This document shows positions 40,491 through 49,794 of a stretch of DNA of 64,000 nucleotides, piece after piece. The translations under genes and the position numbers were made by a program. Numbering within the stretch: the stretch's first letter is position 1; each line of letters starts with the position of its first letter. The notes beneath the pieces are model-generated. The model was not told where the DNA came from and made no database searches. It saw only the letters and a list, made by a program, of their open reading frames with translations. The stretch spans positions 62,001-126,000 of the forward strand of contig NZ_JACHTF010000003.1 of assembly GCF_014145325.1 (NCBI RefSeq). The letters run 5' to 3'. This DNA is from Marilutibacter spongiae. Its GTDB lineage: Bacteria; Pseudomonadota; Gammaproteobacteria; Xanthomonadales; Xanthomonadaceae.

Positions 40491-41030
40491 ATGACCCGGC
40501 TTGAAAAGATTTATAAGGAAGAGGTGGTTCCTGCGCTGACCGAGAAGTTCGGTTACAAGAACCCCATGGAAGTGCCCCGTCTCGTCAAGATCACGCTGAA
40601 CATGGGCGTGGGCGAAGCGGCCACCAACAAGAAGGTCCTCGAGAACGCCGTGGCCGACATGGCCAAGCTCTCGGGCCAGCAGCCCATCGTGACGAAGAGC
40701 CGCGTGTCGGTCGCTTCGTTCAAGATCCGCGACGGCTGGCCGATCGGCTGCAAGGTGACCTTGCGTCGCGCCAAGATGTTCGAGTTCCTCGATCGCCTGG
40801 TGAACGTGGCCCTGCCGCGCGTGCGCGACTTCCGCGGCGTGTCCGCCAAGTCGTTCGACGGTCGCGGCAACTACAACATGGGCGTCAAGGAGCAGATCAT
40901 CTTCCCGGAGATCGACTACGACCAGGTCGACGCGCTGCGCGGCATGGACATCGCGATCACCACCACCGCGAAGACCGACGCCGAGGCCCGGGCCCTGCTC
41001 GAAGCCTTCCGTTTCCCCTTCCGCAACTGA
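40491..41030 (+). CDS. rplE: 50S ribosomal protein L5
   Basis: L5 (179 residues) binds 5S rRNA. It shows [38 protein letters not shown] and [17 protein letters not shown]. In E. coli S8 binds near the rplE start to repress spc; I did not locate that site with confidence here. Confidence 0.98.
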   Translation: MTRLEKIYKEEVVPALTEKFGYKNPMEVPRLVKITLNMGVGEAATNKKVLENAVADMAKLSGQQPIVTKSRVSVASFKIRDGWPIGCKVTLRRAKMFEFLDRLVNVALPRVRDFRGVSAKSFDGRGNYNMGVKEQIIFPEIDYDQVDALRGMDIAITTTAKTDAEARALLEAFRFPFRN

Positions 41031-41046
41031 TCCGAGGACATACACC

Positions 41047-41352
41047 ATGGCCAAGACCTCAATGGTCAACCGCGAGATCAAGCGGGCCAAGCTGGCGGCG
41101 AAGTATGCCGCCAAGCGCGACGAGCTGAAGAAGATCATCTCCAGCGACCGCTCCTCCTACGAGGAGAAGCTGGAGGCAGCGGTCAAGCTGCAGAAGCTGC
41201 CCCGCGACTCCTCGCCGAGCCGCCAGCGCAACCGTTGTGCCCTGACCGGTCGTCCGCGTGGCGTCTACGCGAAGTTCGGCCTGGGCCGCAACAAGCTGCG
41301 CGAAGCCACCATGCGTGGCGACGTGCCGGGCCTGCGCAAGGCCAGCTGGTAA
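41047..41352 (+). CDS. rpsN: 30S ribosomal protein S14, zinc-independent form
   Basis: S14 (101 residues) in the long, Cys-poor (Zn-independent) form: [20 protein letters not shown], then [20 protein letters not shown]. The CxxC...CxxC ribbon of the short form is absent. A 149-base gap to rpsH, unusually wide for this operon, follows. Confidence 0.97.
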   Translation: MAKTSMVNREIKRAKLAAKYAAKRDELKKIISSDRSSYEEKLEAAVKLQKLPRDSSPSRQRNRCALTGRPRGVYAKFGLGRNKLREATMRGDVPGLRKASW

Positions 41353-41360
41353 CACACAAG

Positions 41361-41387
41361 GCCGGCAAGTCTGCTAGACTTGCCGGC
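41361..41387 (+). other. Perfect 11-bp hairpin between rpsN and rpsH
   Basis: GCCGGCAAGTC / GACTTGCCGGC with loop TGCTA (41361-41371, 41377-41387), 8 bases after the rpsN stop, with no T-tract. The loop and right arm also spell TGCTAGACT (41372-41380), an extended -10-like string, so an internal promoter for rpsH-secY is possible. A second hairpin GCCCCG/CGGGGC follows at about 41403-41422. Confidence 0.55.
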
Positions 41388-41501
41388 TGCGTTGCAGGAA
41401 ACGCCCCGGCCCCGTCCGGGGCGCCAGCGTTACAACTGATCCGTATTACTGAAAACCCGCAATTCCGCGGATATCGGTGCTACTCATAAGGTGAATACTC
41501 C

Positions 41502-41900
41502 ATGAGCATGACTGATCCCATCGCCGACATGCTGGTGCGCATCAAGAATGCCGCCGCGGTCCGCAAGCCGACGGTGAAGATGCCGTCGTCCAAGATCAAG
41601 GTCGCGATCGCAGCCGTCCTGAAGGAAGAAGGCTACATCGTCGACTCCAGCGTCACCGACCAGGGCAACGGCAAGGCCGAGCTCGAGATCGTGCTGAAGT
41701 ACTACGAAGGCAAGCCGGTCATCGACCGCCTCGAGCGCTACTCGCGCTCCGGCCTGCGCCAGTACCGCGGCAAGGACGCGATCCCCAAGGTCCTCAACGG
41801 CCTGGGCGTCGCCATCATCTCCACCTCGAAGGGCATCATGACCGACTCGCAGGCGCGCCAGCAGGGCGTCGGCGGTGAAGTCCTGTGCTTCGTGGCCTAA
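41502..41900 (+). CDS. rpsH: 30S ribosomal protein S8
   Basis: S8 (132 residues), a primary 16S binder and spc operon repressor in E. coli. It begins [17 protein letters not shown] and ends with [20 protein letters not shown]. The ATG at 41502 is 8 bases from AAGGTG; the ATG at 41508 would be 14 bases away. Confidence 0.97.
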   Translation: MSMTDPIADMLVRIKNAAAVRKPTVKMPSSKIKVAIAAVLKEEGYIVDSSVTDQGNGKAELEIVLKYYEGKPVIDRLERYSRSGLRQYRGKDAIPKVLNGLGVAIISTSKGIMTDSQARQQGVGGEVLCFVA

Positions 41901-41913
41901 GGGAGGAACTGCA

Positions 41914-42441
41914 ATGTCCCGAGTTGCCAAGAAGCCGATCGCCCTCCCGAAGGGTGTCGAGCTGAACATCCAGGCCGACAACGTCAGCGTCAAGGGCCCG
42001 AAGGGCACCCTGTCGATCGCGCGTCCCGCCGGTGTCGAGATCGCCATCGAGGACGGCCAGGTCCAGCTGTCGCCGGCCACCGCCGAGCAGACCGCCATCA
42101 CCGGCACCCTGCGCGCGATCATCGCCAACATGGTCCACGGCGTCTCCGAGGGCTTCGAGCGCAAGCTGGAGCTGGTGGGCGTCGGTTACCGCGCCTCGAT
42201 GTCGGGCAAGGACCTGAACCTGTCGCTGGGTTTCTCCCATCCGATCGTGTTCCCGGCCCCGGAAGGCATCACCATCGCCACCCCGACCCAGACCGAAGTG
42301 CTGGTGCAGGGCGCCGACAAGCAGCGCGTGGGTGAAGTCGCCGCCAAGATCCGCAGCTTCCGTCCGCCGGAGCCCTACAAGGGCAAGGGCGTGAAGTACA
42401 GCGACGAAACCATCATTCGCAAGGAAGCCAAGAAGGCCTAA
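41914..42441 (+). CDS. rplF: 50S ribosomal protein L6
   Basis: L6 (175 residues), a duplicated-domain protein near the factor-binding site. It begins [20 protein letters not shown] and contains [14 protein letters not shown] and [21 protein letters not shown] precedes the ATG; upstream in-frame extension lacks conservation. Confidence 0.97.
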   Translation: MSRVAKKPIALPKGVELNIQADNVSVKGPKGTLSIARPAGVEIAIEDGQVQLSPATAEQTAITGTLRAIIANMVHGVSEGFERKLELVGVGYRASMSGKDLNLSLGFSHPIVFPAPEGITIATPTQTEVLVQGADKQRVGEVAAKIRSFRPPEPYKGKGVKYSDETIIRKEAKKA

Positions 42442-42470
42442 CCGGGTCTTCAGCTTTCGAGGAACAAAAC

Positions 42471-42824
42471 ATGAACAAGAACATTGCCCGTCTGCGTCGC
42501 GCCAAGTCGACCCGCGCGCACATCCGCGAGCTCGGCGTGCCGCGCCTGTCGGTCCTGCGTACCGGCCAGCACCTCTACGCCCAGGTCTTCACGGCCGACG
42601 GCTCGAAGGTCCTGGCGGCCGCGTCGACCACCCAGGCCGACGTCCGCGATGGCCTGAAGAACGGCCACAACGCCGAAGCCGCCGCCAAGGTGGGTCGCGC
42701 CATCGCCGAGAAGGCCAAGGCGGCCGGTATCGAGAAGGTCGCCTTCGACCGCTCGGGCTACCGCTACCACGGCCGCATCAAGGCGCTGGCCGAAGCGGCC
42801 CGCGAGGGCGGCCTGCAGTTCTAA
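42471..42824 (+). CDS. rplR: 50S ribosomal protein L18
   Basis: L18 (117 residues), a 5S rRNA binder. It shows [20 protein letters not shown] and the C-terminal [20 protein letters not shown]. It is followed by a 160-base gap with three tandem hairpins before rpsE. Confidence 0.97.
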   Translation: MNKNIARLRRAKSTRAHIRELGVPRLSVLRTGQHLYAQVFTADGSKVLAAASTTQADVRDGLKNGHNAEAAAKVGRAIAEKAKAAGIEKVAFDRSGYRYHGRIKALAEAAREGGLQF

Positions 42825-42833
42825 GGCTTGAAG

Positions 42834-42914
42834 CGGCATGGGGGCGACCCCATGCCGTCGTCGTACCCGCCGGCACGGGCGTGCCGGACGCTGCAACGAA
42901 TTCTCGTTGCAGCG
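42834..42914 (+). other. Three tandem perfect hairpins inside the spc operon (rplR-rpsE gap)
   Basis: Hairpin A, 42834-42857: 10 bp, GNRA loop GCGA. Hairpin B, 42870-42887: CCGGCAC/GTGCCGG, loop GGGC. Hairpin C, 42889-42914: 11 bp CGCTGCAACGA/TCGTTGCAGCG, loop ATTC. None carries a T-tract. They could be RNase processing sites, mRNA stabilisers or protein-binding sites tuning rpsE onwards. Confidence 0.75.
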
Positions 42915-42984
42915 GAGCACCCGAGGCGCTTCACAACGATAAGCGGCAACGCCGCAAATTTCTCCAACTACAGGAATACAGAAA

Positions 42985-43524
42985 ATGGCAGAAGATCGGG
43001 CACCGCGGGGTCGTGATCGCGACCGTAACCGCGAAGAGATCGACGACGGCATGATCGAGAAGCTGATCGCGGTCAACCGCGTCAGCAAGACCGTCAAGGG
43101 CGGCCGCCAGTTCACCTTCACCGCGCTGACGGTGGTGGGCGACGGCGAGGGTCGCATCGGCTTTGGTTACGGCAAGGCGCGCGAAGTGCCGGTCGCGATC
43201 CAGAAGTCGATGGAGTACGCCCGCAAGAACATGGTCAACGTCGACCTGAACAACGGCACCCTGTGGCACCCGGTGAAGTCCGGCCACGGCGCGGCCCGCG
43301 TGTACATGCAGCCCGCCTCCGAGGGTACCGGCGTGATCGCCGGTGGCGCGATGCGCGCCGTGCTCGAGGCCGTCGGCGTGAAGGACGTGCTGGCCAAGGC
43401 GGTGGGTTCGCGCAACCCGATCAACCTGGTGCGCGCGACCGTGCGCGGCTTGGCCGACATGCAGTCGCCGGCCAGGATCGCCGCCAAGCGTGGCAAGAAG
43501 GTGGAGGATCTGATCCATGGCTAA
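42985..43524 (+). CDS. rpsE: 30S ribosomal protein S5
   Basis: S5 (179 residues), an accuracy protein at the mRNA entry. It has [40 protein letters not shown] and [19 protein letters not shown]. The 3' end overlaps rpmD by 8 bases. Confidence 0.97.
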   Translation: MAEDRAPRGRDRDRNREEIDDGMIEKLIAVNRVSKTVKGGRQFTFTALTVVGDGEGRIGFGYGKAREVPVAIQKSMEYARKNMVNVDLNNGTLWHPVKSGHGAARVYMQPASEGTGVIAGGAMRAVLEAVGVKDVLAKAVGSRNPINLVRATVRGLADMQSPARIAAKRGKKVEDLIHG

Positions 43525-43714
43525 GAAGCCAAGCGAAGGCGGCACCGTGAAGGTGCGTCTGGTCAAGGGCCTGCGTGGTTCGCAGGCACGCCACCGCCTG
43601 TCGGTGCGCGCCCTGGGCCTGAACAAGCTCAATGACGTCCGTGAACTGAAGGACAGCCCGCAGGTGCGCGGCCTGATCAACAAGGTCCACTACCTGGTCC
43701 GGGTCGAGGAGTAA
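43517..43714 (+). CDS. rpmD: 50S ribosomal protein L30
   Basis: L30 (65 residues) in the short bacterial form: [20 protein letters not shown] then [20 protein letters not shown]. It starts inside the rpsE 3' end and is followed by rplO after 5 bases. Confidence 0.96.
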   Translation: MAKKPSEGGTVKVRLVKGLRGSQARHRLSVRALGLNKLNDVRELKDSPQVRGLINKVHYLVRVEE

Positions 43715-43719
43715 TCATC

Positions 43720-44157
43720 ATGCGTCTGAACACACTCAAGCCCGCAGAGGGCGCCCGCGAAGACCGCAAGCGCGTCGGTCGCGGCATCGGCTCCGGCCTG
43801 GGCAAGACCTGTGGCCGTGGCCACAAGGGCTCGTTCGCGCGCGCCGGCAAGGGCAAGATCAAGGCCGGCTTCGAAGGCGGCCAGATGCCCATGCACATCC
43901 GCCTGCCCAAGGTTGGTTTCCGTTCGCGGATGGCCAAGGACACCGCCGAAGTGCTGCTGTACCAGCTGGACAAGCTGGAGGCCGGCGAGGTCGATTTCGC
44001 CGCCCTGCGCGCCGCGAAGCTGGTCCCGGCGACCGCCAAGAAGGCCAAGGTCGTCGCCAAGGGCGAGCTGACCAAGGCGTTCGTGCTCAAGGGCCTGCTG
44101 GCGACGGCGGGTGCGAAGGCGGCGATCGAAGCCGCCGGCGGCAAGGTCGAGGAGTAA
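43720..44157 (+). CDS. rplO: 50S ribosomal protein L15
   Basis: L15 (145 residues), a late assembly protein. It begins [20 protein letters not shown] and contains [20 protein letters not shown] and [16 protein letters not shown]. It lies 7 bases before secY. Confidence 0.97.
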   Translation: MRLNTLKPAEGAREDRKRVGRGIGSGLGKTCGRGHKGSFARAGKGKIKAGFEGGQMPMHIRLPKVGFRSRMAKDTAEVLLYQLDKLEAGEVDFAALRAAKLVPATAKKAKVVAKGELTKAFVLKGLLATAGAKAAIEAAGGKVEE

Positions 44158-44164
44158 GCACCGG

Positions 44165-45514
44165 ATGGCGCGTAGCGGCAATGCGATGGCCGGCATGGGC
44201 GGCGGGCTCGGGAAGTTCACCGAGCTCCGCCAGCGTCTCCTGTTCGTTGTGGGTGCGCTGATCGTCTATCGCATCGGCTGCTACATCCCGGTGCCGGGCG
44301 TCAATCCGGATGCCATGCTCCAGTTGATGGAGAGCCAGGAAGGCACCATCGTGGACATGTTCAACATGTTCTCCGGTGGTGCCCTGTCGCGCTTCAGCCT
44401 GTTCGCGCTGAACGTGATGCCGTACATCTCCGCGTCCATCATCGTCCAGCTGCTGGTCAACATGGTGCCGAGCCTGAAGGCCATCCAGAAGGAGGGCGAG
44501 TCGGGCCGCCGCAAGATCAACCAGTGGTCGCGCATGGGCGCGATCCCGCTGGCGGTGTTCCAGGCATGGGGCATCGCCACCGCGCTCCAGGCGGGCGGCG
44601 CGAGCCAGGGCATCCAGGTGGTCTACAACCCCGGCCCGGGCTTCATCCTGACCGCCGTGGTCGCGCTGACCGCGGGCACCATGTTCCTGATGTGGCTGGG
44701 TGAGCAGATCACCGAGCGCGGCGTCGGCAACGGTATCTCGCTGATCATCTTCGCCGGCATCGTCGCGGGCCTGCCCGCAGCGGTGATCGGCATGTTCCAG
44801 CAGATCAACAACGGCGACATGAGCGTCATCAGCGCGATCCTGATCGCGGCGATCGTGCTCGGCTTCACCTATTTCGTGGTGTTCGTGGAGCGCGGCCAGC
44901 GTCGCATCACGGTGAACTACGCGCGTCGCCAGGGCGGTCGCAGCGCGTACATGAACCAGTCCTCGTTCCTGCCGCTCAAGCTGAACATGGCGGGCGTCAT
45001 CCCGGCCATCTTCGCCTCGAGCATCGTGATGTTCCCGGCGACCGCCGCCAACTGGTTCAGCCAGGGCAGTTCGTCGTCGTGGCTCCTTCAGGTCAGCCAG
45101 TGGCTGAACCCGGGCGAGCCGCTCCACATGATCTTCTACGGCGGCATGATCGCGGGCTTCGCGTTCTTCTACACGGCGCTCGTGTTCAATTCCCAGGAAA
45201 CCGCGGACAACCTGAAGAAGCAGGGCGCCCTGATCCCGGGCATCCGGCCGGGCAAGGCCACCGCCGAGTACATCGACGGCGTGCTGACCCGCCTGACGGC
45301 CGCCGGCGCCGCCTACCTGGTGCTTGTCTGCCTGCTGCCGGAAGTGATGCGCAAGGAACTGAATACCTCGTTCTACTTCGGCGGCACCTCGCTGTTGATC
45401 GTGGTGGTGGTGGTGATGGACTTCATCGCGCAGATCCAGGCGCACCTGATGTCGCACCAGTACGAGAGCCTGCTCAAGAAGGCGAACCTGAAGGGTTCGC
45501 GTTCCGGGCGCTGA
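44165..45514 (+). CDS. secY: Preprotein translocase subunit SecY
   Basis: SecY (449 residues), the pore of the Sec translocon. Ten membrane helices are predicted, with the plug-region motif [35 protein letters not shown], and the cytosolic loop [20 protein letters not shown]. The start [10 protein letters not shown] at 44165 uses GAGGAG at 44148-44153 (11 bases away); an internal ATG at 44186 is an alternative. The partners SecE and SecA: SecE is at 17330, SecA is outside the window. Confidence 0.97.
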   Translation: MARSGNAMAGMGGGLGKFTELRQRLLFVVGALIVYRIGCYIPVPGVNPDAMLQLMESQEGTIVDMFNMFSGGALSRFSLFALNVMPYISASIIVQLLVNMVPSLKAIQKEGESGRRKINQWSRMGAIPLAVFQAWGIATALQAGGASQGIQVVYNPGPGFILTAVVALTAGTMFLMWLGEQITERGVGNGISLIIFAGIVAGLPAAVIGMFQQINNGDMSVISAILIAAIVLGFTYFVVFVERGQRRITVNYARRQGGRSAYMNQSSFLPLKLNMAGVIPAIFASSIVMFPATAANWFSQGSSSSWLLQVSQWLNPGEPLHMIFYGGMIAGFAFFYTALVFNSQETADNLKKQGALIPGIRPGKATAEYIDGVLTRLTAAGAAYLVLVCLLPEVMRKELNTSFYFGGTSLLIVVVVVMDFIAQIQAHLMSHQYESLLKKANLKGSRSGR

Positions 45515-45810
45515 TGGAATGCAGTCGCGCCGGGCCCCAGGGCACCGGCGCAGGCAGGGCGGACCCCGGTCCGCCTGCCAGGCGGCCGCCGGCCTCGACC
45601 GGCTTTCGCGATCCGGATTCCCGTCCGGACAAACGTGATGGGCGACCCGCGCGGCAATTCCAGGCGCGGGTGGTTCCAGGCCATACGCGCACCAGAGTAG
45701 TGCGCGGGGCCGGCAGGGGGTTCCAGACCCTGCCGGTACAGCCCGGGGCCGTCGCCGGAGCATGGGCACACTCCCCATGCCGGGCCATGCGCCGTGCCTT
45801 GGCGTAGGGC
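45515..45810 (+). other. secY-rpsM gap: hairpins, no rpmJ
   Basis: A hairpin (45553-45579, 11 bp with one bulged G, loop CCCG) follows secY and may end the spc transcript. The rpmJ gene, which follows secY in E. coli, is not here on either strand. The remaining sequence shows no gene. The alpha operon promoter lies at the right end. Confidence 0.6.
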
Positions 45811-45839
45811 TTCCTGTAACCCTGGAATTTTGCTATCAT
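45811..45839 (+). promoter_or_regulatory. Promoter of the alpha operon
   Basis: Extended -10 TGC-TATCAT (TATCAT at 45834-45839). A weak -35 candidate TTCCTG lies at 45811-45816 (17-base spacer). A 7-bp hairpin CCGGGCA/TGCCTGG (45855-45874) lies within the 61-base leader before rpsM. Confidence 0.65.
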
Positions 45840-45900
45840 TTCCGATTCACTCCGCCGGGCAATTTCCTGCCTGGCCGCCAAACCAGTTGGAGATCGCGTT

Positions 45901-46257
45901 ATGGCGCGTATTGCAGGCGTCAATCTGCCGCCACAGAAACATGTCTGGGTGGGTATCCAGAGCATCTACGGCATCGGTCGTACCCGTTCGGTCCAGGTCT
46001 GCGATGCAGCCGGGATCGAGAAGACGACCAAGATCCGTGACCTGTCCGAGCCCGAAGTCGAGCGCCTGCGCGCCGAGATCGGCAAGTACGTGGTCGAAGG
46101 CGACCTGCGTCGCGAGATCGGCATGTCGCTCAAGCGTCTGATGGACCTGGGCTGCTACCGCGGCCTGCGTCATCGTCGCGGCCTCCCGCTGCGTGGCCAG
46201 CGCACCAAGACCAATGCACGCACCCGCAAGGGTCCGCGCAAGGCCATCAAGAAGTAA
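45901..46257 (+). CDS. rpsM: 30S ribosomal protein S13
   Basis: S13 (118 residues) contacts P-site tRNA and the B1 bridges. It begins [20 protein letters not shown] and has [19 protein letters not shown] and a basic tail. First gene of the alpha operon. Confidence 0.98.
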   Translation: MARIAGVNLPPQKHVWVGIQSIYGIGRTRSVQVCDAAGIEKTTKIRDLSEPEVERLRAEIGKYVVEGDLRREIGMSLKRLMDLGCYRGLRHRRGLPLRGQRTKTNARTRKGPRKAIKK

Positions 46258-46269
46258 GGAACCCAGATC

Positions 46270-46662
46270 ATGGCCAAGCCGGCAGCAGCCAAGACGAAGA
46301 AGAAGATCAAGCGCGTCGTCACCGACGGCATCGCCCACGTCCACGCTTCTTTCAACAACACCATCATCACGATCACCGACCGCCAGGGCAATGCGCTGTC
46401 GTGGGCGACCTCGGGTGGCGCGGGTTTCCGCGGCTCGCGCAAGTCGACCCCGTTCGCCGCGCAGGTCGCCGCCGAGCGCGCCGGTCGTGCCGCGCTCGAC
46501 TACGGCGTGAAGTCGCTGGAAGTGCGCATCAAGGGCCCGGGTCCGGGTCGTGAGTCAGCCGTTCGTTCGTTGAACAACGTCGGCTACAAGATCATCAACA
46601 TCATCGACGTGACGCCGATCCCGCACAACGGGTGTCGTCCGCCGAAAAAGCGTCGCGTCTGA
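46270..46662 (+). CDS. rpsK: 30S ribosomal protein S11
   Basis: S11 (130 residues), a platform protein. It has [40 protein letters not shown], and the conserved end [18 protein letters not shown]. It lies 12 bases after rpsM. Confidence 0.98.
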   Translation: MAKPAAAKTKKKIKRVVTDGIAHVHASFNNTIITITDRQGNALSWATSGGAGFRGSRKSTPFAAQVAAERAGRAALDYGVKSLEVRIKGPGPGRESAVRSLNNVGYKIINIIDVTPIPHNGCRPPKKRRV

Positions 46663-46676
46663 GGAGCTGAAGAATA

Positions 46677-47306
46677 ATGGCTCGTTATATTGGTCCCAAG
46701 TGCAAGCTCTCCCGTCGCGAAGGCGCAGACCTCGGTCTGAAGTCGCCGGCGCGGGCGCTCGATTCCAAGTGCAAGCTGGAGCAGAAGCCCGGCCAGCACG
46801 GTCCGAACGTACGTCGCGGCAAGCTGTCCGACTACGCCAACCAGCTGCGTGAAAAGCAGAAGGTCAAGCGTATCTACGGCCTGCTCGAGCGTCAGTTCCG
46901 CAACTACTACAAGAAGGCCTCGACCAAGAAGGGCAACACGGGTGAGAACCTGCTGCAGCTCCTCGAGACCCGCCTGGACAACGTCGTCTACCGCATGGGC
47001 TTCGCCGTCACCCGCCCGGCTGCGCGCCAGCTGGTGTCGCACCGTGGCGTCACGGTCAACGGCCAGTCGGTGAACCTGCCGTCCTACCAGGTCAAGGCCG
47101 GTGACGCGATCGCGCTGTCCGAGCGTGCCCAGAAGCAGCTCCGCGTCCAGGAGTCGCTGACGGTCGCCCAGCAGATGGACCTTTCCCCGTCCTGGGTCGA
47201 GGTCGACAGCAAGAAGTTCAGTGGTGTGTTCAAGGCCGTGCCGGATCGTACCGACCTGCCTTCCGACATCAATGAAGCGCTGATCGTCGAGCTGTACTCG
47301 AAGTAA
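46677..47306 (+). CDS. rpsD: 30S ribosomal protein S4
   Basis: S4 (209 residues), a primary 16S binder and alpha operon repressor in E. coli. It shows [20 protein letters not shown] and the S4 RNA-binding domain [20 protein letters not shown]. The Zn-binding Cys cluster of some S4 proteins is absent (C+/C- type: C-). Confidence 0.98.
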   Translation: MARYIGPKCKLSRREGADLGLKSPARALDSKCKLEQKPGQHGPNVRRGKLSDYANQLREKQKVKRIYGLLERQFRNYYKKASTKKGNTGENLLQLLETRLDNVVYRMGFAVTRPAARQLVSHRGVTVNGQSVNLPSYQVKAGDAIALSERAQKQLRVQESLTVAQQMDLSPSWVEVDSKKFSGVFKAVPDRTDLPSDINEALIVELYSK

Positions 47307-47357
47307 TCCATTTCACGCGCCTCCGGCCCCCCGGAGGCTCGCAGGAGACACCCAAAC

Positions 47358-48356
47358 ATGACGGTTACCGCCAATCAGGTACTGCGTCCGCGCGGTCCCC
47401 AGATCGAACGCCTCACCGGCAACCGTGCCAAGGTCGTGATCGAGCCGCTGGAACGCGGCTACGGCCACACCCTGGGCAACGCGTTGCGTCGCGTGCTGCT
47501 GTCGTCGATCCCGGGTTTCGCCATCACCGAGGTCGAGATCGACGGCGTGCTCCACGAGTACACCACGGTCGAAGGCCTGCAGGAGGACGTGCTCGAGGTG
47601 CTGTTGAACCTCAAGGACGTCGCCATCCGCATGCACACCGGTGAGACCGCCACCCTGGCGCTGAGCAAGCAGGGCCCCGGCGTCGTCACCGCGGCCGACA
47701 TCAAGGCCGACCACAACGTCGAGATCCTGAACGCCGACCATGTCATCGCGCACCTGACCAAGGACACCGCGATCAACATGCGCCTGAAGATCGAGCGTGG
47801 CTACGGCTACCAGCCGGCCGCCGCGCGTCGTCGTCCCGACGAGGACAACCGCGCCATCGGCCGCCTGATGCTGGATGCCAGCTTCAGCCCGGTCCGCCGC
47901 GTGGCCTATGCCGTGGAAGCGGCCCGCGTCGAGCAGCGCACCGACCTGGACAAGCTGGTCCTGGACATCGAGACCAACGGCACGATCGACGCCGAGGAAG
48001 CCGTCCGCACCGCGGCCGACATCCTCACCGACCAGCTGTCGGTGTTCGGTGACTTCACCCAGCGCGACCGTGGCCAGGCCAAGCCGCAGACCGGTGGCGT
48101 GGATCCGGTGCTGCTGCGCCCGATCGACGACCTCGAGCTGACCGTGCGTTCGGCCAACTGCCTCAAGGCCGAGAGCATCTACTACGTCGGCGACCTGATC
48201 CAGAAGACCGAGGTCGAGCTGCTCAAGACCCCGAACCTGGGCAAGAAGTCGCTCACCGAGATCAAGGAAGTCCTCGCCCAGCGCGGCCTCTCCCTTGGCA
48301 TGAAGCTCGAGAACTGGCCGCCGGCGGGCATTGCCTCGCACGGCATGATGGGCTGA
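47358..48356 (+). CDS. rpoA: RNA polymerase alpha subunit
   Basis: RpoA (332 residues) initiates polymerase assembly and contacts UP elements and activators. The N-terminal domain has [20 protein letters not shown]. The alpha-CTD is at about 245-315 with [20 protein letters not shown] and [20 protein letters not shown] wide 292-base gap separates it from rplQ. Confidence 0.98.
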   Translation: MTVTANQVLRPRGPQIERLTGNRAKVVIEPLERGYGHTLGNALRRVLLSSIPGFAITEVEIDGVLHEYTTVEGLQEDVLEVLLNLKDVAIRMHTGETATLALSKQGPGVVTAADIKADHNVEILNADHVIAHLTKDTAINMRLKIERGYGYQPAAARRRPDEDNRAIGRLMLDASFSPVRRVAYAVEAARVEQRTDLDKLVLDIETNGTIDAEEAVRTAADILTDQLSVFGDFTQRDRGQAKPQTGGVDPVLLRPIDDLELTVRSANCLKAESIYYVGDLIQKTEVELLKTPNLGKKSLTEIKEVLAQRGLSLGMKLENWPPAGIASHGMMG

Positions 48357-48648
48357 GCGACCGCATCGGGCTGATGTCCCCAGGGGCATCGGCCGCGGTC
48401 GCGAACACCCGTCCGGGCGGGACAGGCAGGGCTCCCCGGAGCCCCGCCGGGCCGCCGGGGCCCTGCAGTAATACCGGGTGCACGGCTGCGTGGCGACACG
48501 CGGCCGAGGCCCCAGGCCGACGGACCCGAAGGTCCGCGGCAACGTCCGCCCAGGGAGGGTCGGTCCGGACCATCCGCAGTCCAATTTCCAGCGCCAGGAC
48601 GGCGACAGCGATCTCCAGCAGTTCCATCATTCAACAGGACACACAGTC
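48357..48648 (+). other. rpoA-rplQ gap with hairpins
   Basis: This 292-base gap is far longer than in E. coli. It contains GGGCTCC/GGAGCCC (48429-48444) and CGGACC-CGAA-GGTCCG (48521-48536), and no convincing promoter or gene. Confidence 0.5.
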
Positions 48649-49026
48649 ATGCGCCACCAGAAAGCCGGACGCAAGTTCAACCGCACCAGCGCGCATCGCG
48701 ATGCGATGTTCCGCAACATGGCCGCCTCGCTGATCAAGCACGGCCTGATCCGCACCACGCTGCCGAAGGCGAAGGAGCTGCGCCGCGTCGCCGAGCCGCT
48801 CATCACCCTCGCCAAGACCGATGGCGTCGCCAACCGCCGCCTCGCGTTCTCCCGCCTGCGCGACAAGGAAGCCGTCGGCACCCTGTTCGTCGAGCTGGGC
48901 CCGCGTTACCGCGAGCGTCCGGGCGGCTACCTGCGCATCCTCAAGTGCGGCTTCCGCGCTGGCGACAATGCGCCGATGGCCTACGTCGAGCTGGTCGACC
49001 GCCCGGAGGCGGCCGCCGCCGAATAA
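48649..49026 (+). CDS. rplQ: 50S ribosomal protein L17
   Basis: L17 (125 residues) beside the tunnel exit. It begins [20 protein letters not shown] and has [20 protein letters not shown] and [20 protein letters not shown]. The ATG at 48649 gives the conserved N-terminus. Last gene of the alpha operon, followed by a terminator. Confidence 0.98.
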   Translation: MRHQKAGRKFNRTSAHRDAMFRNMAASLIKHGLIRTTLPKAKELRRVAEPLITLAKTDGVANRRLAFSRLRDKEAVGTLFVELGPRYRERPGGYLRILKCGFRAGDNAPMAYVELVDRPEAAAAE

Positions 49027-49084
49027 GTCGCGCGTGCCGGCGCGCCATGCCAGCGGCATGGCAGCGCGAAGCGCGTGACCGCGG

Positions 49085-49111
49085 AACCCCGGGAAACCCC
49101 CGGGGTTTCTT
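49085..49111 (+). terminator. Intrinsic terminator of the alpha operon
   Basis: A 9-bp stem AACCCCGGG/CCCGGGGTT, loop AAACC, followed by TCTT. It lies 58 bases after the rplQ stop. Just before it are GCCATGCC-AGC-GGCATGGC and a small GCGC-GAA-GCGC hairpin. Confidence 0.75.
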
Positions 49112-49188
49112 GCGTCTGGCGACAGGCGCGGCTGATCCGCCCGCTTGGGTGCTAGGCAGCCGCGCCGGCAGACCTTAAGCTGTCGGCC

Positions 49189-49707
49189 ATGACGCGAACC
49201 TCACGCTTGGCCGCCGCTTCGTTCCGGACCCGTTTCCTGCTGGGCATGCTTGCCTGCGCCGCACTGCTGGCGTTTGCGCTCCATACCCAGTTCCGCGACA
49301 TCAATCCGCTTGAGCCATGCCCGCTGTGCATCTTCCAGCGCGTGGCTTTCGTCGCGCTGGGCCTGGTGTTTCTGGTCGGCGGGCTGCATGCGCCCGGCTC
49401 GGTGTCGGGGCGCCGTGCCTACGGCGTGCTGGCCTTCCTCGCCGGTGCGGCCGGCATCGCGGTCGCCGGCAACCACGTCCGCCTGCAGCACCTGCCGCCG
49501 GACCAGGTCCCGGCCTGTGGCCCGGGGCTGGACTACATGCTCGATGCGATGCCGCTGACCGGCGTGATCCGCAAGGTCATGACCGGCTCGGGCGAGTGCG
49601 CGAACGTCGACTGGGCGTTCCTCGGCCTGTCGATGCCTGCGTGGAGCCTGCTGTGCTTCGTGGTATTGACGCTCTGGGCGCTGTATTCGGCGTTCCGCAA
49701 AGCCTGA
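49189..49707 (+). CDS. dsbB: Disulfide bond formation protein DsbB
   Basis: DsbB (172 residues) reoxidises DsbA and passes electrons to quinone. Four membrane helices are predicted. The first periplasmic Cys pair is CPLC (Cys44, Cys47) and the second pair is Cys110 (VPACGPGLDYM) and Cys137 (SGECANVDW). The Shine-Dalgarno at 49189 is weak; an internal ATG at codon 20 would cut into the first helix. Confidence 0.93.
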   Translation: MTRTSRLAAASFRTRFLLGMLACAALLAFALHTQFRDINPLEPCPLCIFQRVAFVALGLVFLVGGLHAPGSVSGRRAYGVLAFLAGAAGIAVAGNHVRLQHLPPDQVPACGPGLDYMLDAMPLTGVIRKVMTGSGECANVDWAFLGLSMPAWSLLCFVVLTLWALYSAFRKA

Positions 49708-49794
49708 ACGCGCTCCTCGGTTGCGCACGCAACCGTTGCAGGGGGTGGACGCTTGGTCGATGATGTCGTGTCGCAACGCATCATTTCCCCCGAC

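Noticed and set aside
45515-45810. Hidden small gene (rpmJ) between secY and rpsM
   Set aside because: No frame on either strand carries the Cys/His pattern and basic composition of L36.
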